From positions 124,001-188,000 of the forward strand of contig NZ_JACIAH010000008.1 of the NCBI RefSeq assembly GCF_014194695.1: a stretch of DNA of 64,000 nucleotides. Reading direction: 5' to 3'. The translations under genes and the position numbers were made by a program. Source of the DNA: Rhizobium sp. BK399. Its GTDB lineage: Bacteria > Pseudomonadota > Alphaproteobacteria > Rhizobiales > Rhizobiaceae. The notes beneath the pieces are model-generated. The model had not been told where the DNA came from, did no database searches, and saw only the letters and a program-made list of their open reading frames with translations. Positions 62,250 through 64,000 of this stretch are shown one piece after another. Each line of letters starts with the position of its first letter. The stretch's first letter is position 1.

Positions 62250-62846
62250 CTATCGGACAGCCTTTACGCCCTCGAGGATCAAGGTCGTGGCGATATCGGC
62301 ATACTCGTCACGACTGACCGGGCCACCCGGGCGAAACCACATGTAGACCCAGTTCATCATGCCGAAGAGCGACATCGTAACGGGCATCAAGAGAGGTTTG
62401 CTGGCGTTGAGATCCGGGTTGATCTCAATGATGGTGTTGGAGAAGCGCTTGACGATCCGACGCTCGATCGCGCGTAGCTCATCAAGCTGGTCCTGCGACA
62501 GCGCACTCGTGCCGTTCAGCTGCACCTTGTGCTCGTTGTCGGCGTCTCTGTAGTTTTCAAGCACTTGCCGCACCAGCAACCGTAGACGCTGCTGGGGTGT
62601 CGCCCCCGGCTCGTCTGCAGCGGCAACGGCGGCTTCCAGTTCCTCGAGATGGTTGCGAATGATGTCGAATATCAACGCGTCCTTGCTCGGATAATAGTGA
62701 TAGAGGAGAGCCTTGGAGACGTTGCTGCGCGAGGCAATGTGGGCCATGGACGCTTTCTCCATCCCCATCTCTGCAAAGACGGCAGCGGCGCTGCTCAAAA
62801 GGCTGCGTTGTTTTTCTTCAAAGTCGATCGCGCGCGTGCGTGCCAT
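62250..62846 (-). CDS. paaR: TetR-family regulator of phenylacetate genes (PaaR)
   Basis: 198 residues from the ATG at 62846. N-terminal TetR helix-turn-helix (IDFEEKQRSLLSSAAAVFAEMGMEKASMAHIASRSNVSKALLYHYYPSKDALI); C-terminal ligand domain for an acyl-CoA, presumably phenylacetyl-CoA. Downstream of paaK on the minus strand. The ACCGA-N4-TCGGT operator before paaJ is its probable target. Confidence 0.9.
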   Translation of the reverse strand: MARTRAIDFEEKQRSLLSSAAAVFAEMGMEKASMAHIASRSNVSKALLYHYYPSKDALIFDIIRNHLEELEAAVAAADEPGATPQQRLRLLVRQVLENYRDADNEHKVQLNGTSALSQDQLDELRAIERRIVKRFSNTIIEINPDLNASKPLLMPVTMSLFGMMNWVYMWFRPGGPVSRDEYADIATTLILEGVKAVR

Positions 62847-62910
62847 ATGATCCTGTGTCCCTGTCCTTCTCTCGCGCCCTCCACGCGATAAGCCGCTGTA
62901 AGCTCTTAAT

Positions 62911-62944
62911 GACGCTTCCCGACGTCTCCGTGCCGGGAAGCGTC
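62911..62944 (-). terminator. Hairpin between paaK and paaR
   Basis: Perfect 11-pair stem (GACGCTTCCCG/CGGGAAGCGTC) with a 12-base loop, six bases past the paaK stop. No real T-run follows (ATTAAG), so it may attenuate or protect the transcript rather than end it. Confidence 0.6.
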
Positions 62945-62949
62945 TGTCC

Positions 62950-64000
62950 TTATTCCTTGGGTCTGTTGTCGACGACCCGTTTCGCCTTGCCCTCGGACCG
63001 GGCGACTCCACCCGGATCGCGAATCTCGATCTTTGTGGTAACACCAACGATGCTCTTGATGTAGTGGGCAAGGGATTTTGCCGATGAGGCGCGGGCGATT
63101 TCGTCGGCTGCGTCAGGCGTACACTCGACATGAACCGTCATCTGGTCCATCCGCCCGGCCCGATTGAGTTCGATCTGGAAGTGCGGGGCAAGGCCCTGAC
63201 ACTTGAGGATCTGCTCCTCGATCTGCGTCGGGAAGACGTTGACGCCGCGCAGGATCATCATGTCGTCGGAGCGGCCGGTAATCTTTTCGATGCGCCGCAT
63301 GGAACGGGCCGTGCCGGGCAGCAGCCGCGTCAGGTCGCGTGTGCGGTAGCGGATGATTGGCAGACCTTCCTTGGTCAAGGTCGTGAAGACGAGCTCGCCC
63401 ATCTCTCCGTCGGGAAGAACCTCGCCCGTCACCGGGTCGATAATTTCAGGATAGAAGTGGTCTTCCCAGATGTGCAGGCCGTCCTTGGTCTCGACGCACT
63501 CACTGGCAACGCCCGGTCCCATGACCTCGGAGAGGCCGTAGATATCGACGGCATGCATGTCGAACGACTGTTCGATCTCCTGGCGCATCGCATTGGTCCA
63601 GGGCTCGGCACCGAAGATGCCCACCGCCAGCGAACTTTCGCGCGGATCGATCCCCTGCCGACGAAACTCGTCCAGGATCGAAAGCATGTATGAGGGCGTG
63701 ACCATGATGATGCGGGGCTTGAAATCCTGCATCAGGATGACCTGCCGCTCCGTCATCCCACCGGACATCGGCACGACGGTACAGCCAAGCCGCTCGGCGC
63801 CGTAGTGGGCGCCAAGGCCACCGGTAAAGAGCCCGTAGCCGTAGGCAACATGCACCATGTCGCCTCTGCGGCCGCCGGCAGCCCGGATCGAACGCGCCAC
63901 CATGTCTGCCCAGGTGTCGATATCCTTTTGTGTGTAACCGACGACCGTCGGCTTGCCGGTGGTGCCCGAAGAACCATGGATGCGCACCAGCTTCTCCCTG
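62950..64000 (-). CDS. paaK: Phenylacetate-CoA ligase PaaK, 5' end cut by window
   Basis: Activates phenylacetate to phenylacetyl-CoA with ATP, the first step of the pathway. About 350 C-terminal residues are visible; the frame is open through the window edge, so the first 85-90 residues lie outside and the GTG at 63987 is internal. Motifs: ATP loop SSGTTGKPTVVGYT, adenylate region YGLSEVMGPGVASEC, YRTRDLTRLLPG, and the C-terminal domain GRSDDMMILRGVNVFPTQIEEQIL. It should be transcribed together with paaR. Confidence 0.96.
   Translation of the reverse strand, partial: REKLVRIHGSSGTTGKPTVVGYTQKDIDTWADMVARSIRAAGGRRGDMVHVAYGYGLFTGGLGAHYGAERLGCTVVPMSGGMTERQVILMQDFKPRIIMVTPSYMLSILDEFRRQGIDPRESSLAVGIFGAEPWTNAMRQEIEQSFDMHAVDIYGLSEVMGPGVASECVETKDGLHIWEDHFYPEIIDPVTGEVLPDGEMGELVFTTLTKEGLPIIRYRTRDLTRLLPGTARSMRRIEKITGRSDDMMILRGVNVFPTQIEEQILKCQGLAPHFQIELNRAGRMDQMTVHVECTPDAADEIARASSAKSLAHYIKSIVGVTTKIEIRDPGGVARSEGKAKRVVDNRPKE

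Noticed and set aside
1..64000. CRISPR arrays, tRNA/rRNA genes, intact transposases, replication origin
   Set aside because: Looked for regular spaced repeats, tRNA-like cloverleaf ends, DDE or tyrosine recombinase motifs and RepABC-type genes by eye; none found. A covariance or profile search would be needed to exclude small or degenerate cases.

Overview
The window looks like an accessory, mosaic stretch of an alphaproteobacterial genome, most likely a rhizobium-type member of the Hyphomicrobiales (Rhizobium/Sinorhizobium/Mesorhizobium kind), possibly a megaplasmid. Grounds: a C4-type 5-aminolevulinate synthase close to rhizobial HemA, a PutR-putA divergon with a PutA that lacks an N-terminal DNA-binding domain, an NsrR/flavohemoglobin pair, a DUF768-like small protein, overlapping GC-rich operons, and CU-rich small-RNA-like hairpins. 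About a dozen genes are decayed or carry single-base frameshifts, as expected for accessory DNA. No tRNA, rRNA, intact insertion sequence, CRISPR array or replication origin was recognised.

Layout. 1-3551: 3' part of an oligopeptide-type ABC importer (permease, permease, fused double ATPase). 3586-4896: remnants (a sugar-type ABC ATPase pseudogene and a frameshifted small protein). 5153-10049: a hypothetical small protein, then putR and putA for proline catabolism with a palindrome between them. 10435-13589: small ORFs, a TauE-type exporter, poxB and its terminator. 13789-16979: decayed genes (adenylate cyclase, cyclic-nucleotide-gated MscS channel, cytochrome c).

17380-35022: the most interesting part, a catabolic island with many oxidoreductases (ketopantoate-reductase-like, hydroxyisobutyrate-dehydrogenase-like, two SDRs of which one is PRISE-type, two zinc-type MDRs, one Gfo/Idh/MocA), two YciI-fold proteins, an intradiol (hydroxyquinol-type) dioxygenase, maleylacetate reductase, a ribose-type ABC importer whose ATPase and second permease are fused, and a VOC protein. 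It also holds an unusual predicted cytoplasmic regulator that joins a winged helix to a whole ABC solute-binding-protein domain. My reading is that an imported ring compound, perhaps a cyclitol or a phenolic, is oxidised to hydroxyquinol, cleaved to maleylacetate and reduced to 3-oxoadipate.

35692-39487: a secreted hypothetical protein, a dead response regulator, nsrR and hmp, each with an NsrR-like operator, and an epimerase fragment. 39506-39651: candidate small RNA. 40115-49862: a heme-linked island with four related AraC regulators (one frameshifted), a hemA copy, a condensation-domain-like acyltransferase, two SrpA-type catalase-family proteins and a small helical protein. 49863-53128: candidate small RNA, an orphan solute-binding protein and small proteins.

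53632-64000: phenylacetate degradation. A promoter with a TetR-type operator precedes a thiolase, paaABCDE, an extra PaaA/PaaC-like protein, paaZ and paaY. It converges on paaR and the 3' part of paaK. The thiolase could also take the 3-oxoadipyl-CoA produced downstream of the hydroxyquinol island, so the two islands may share the end of one pathway.
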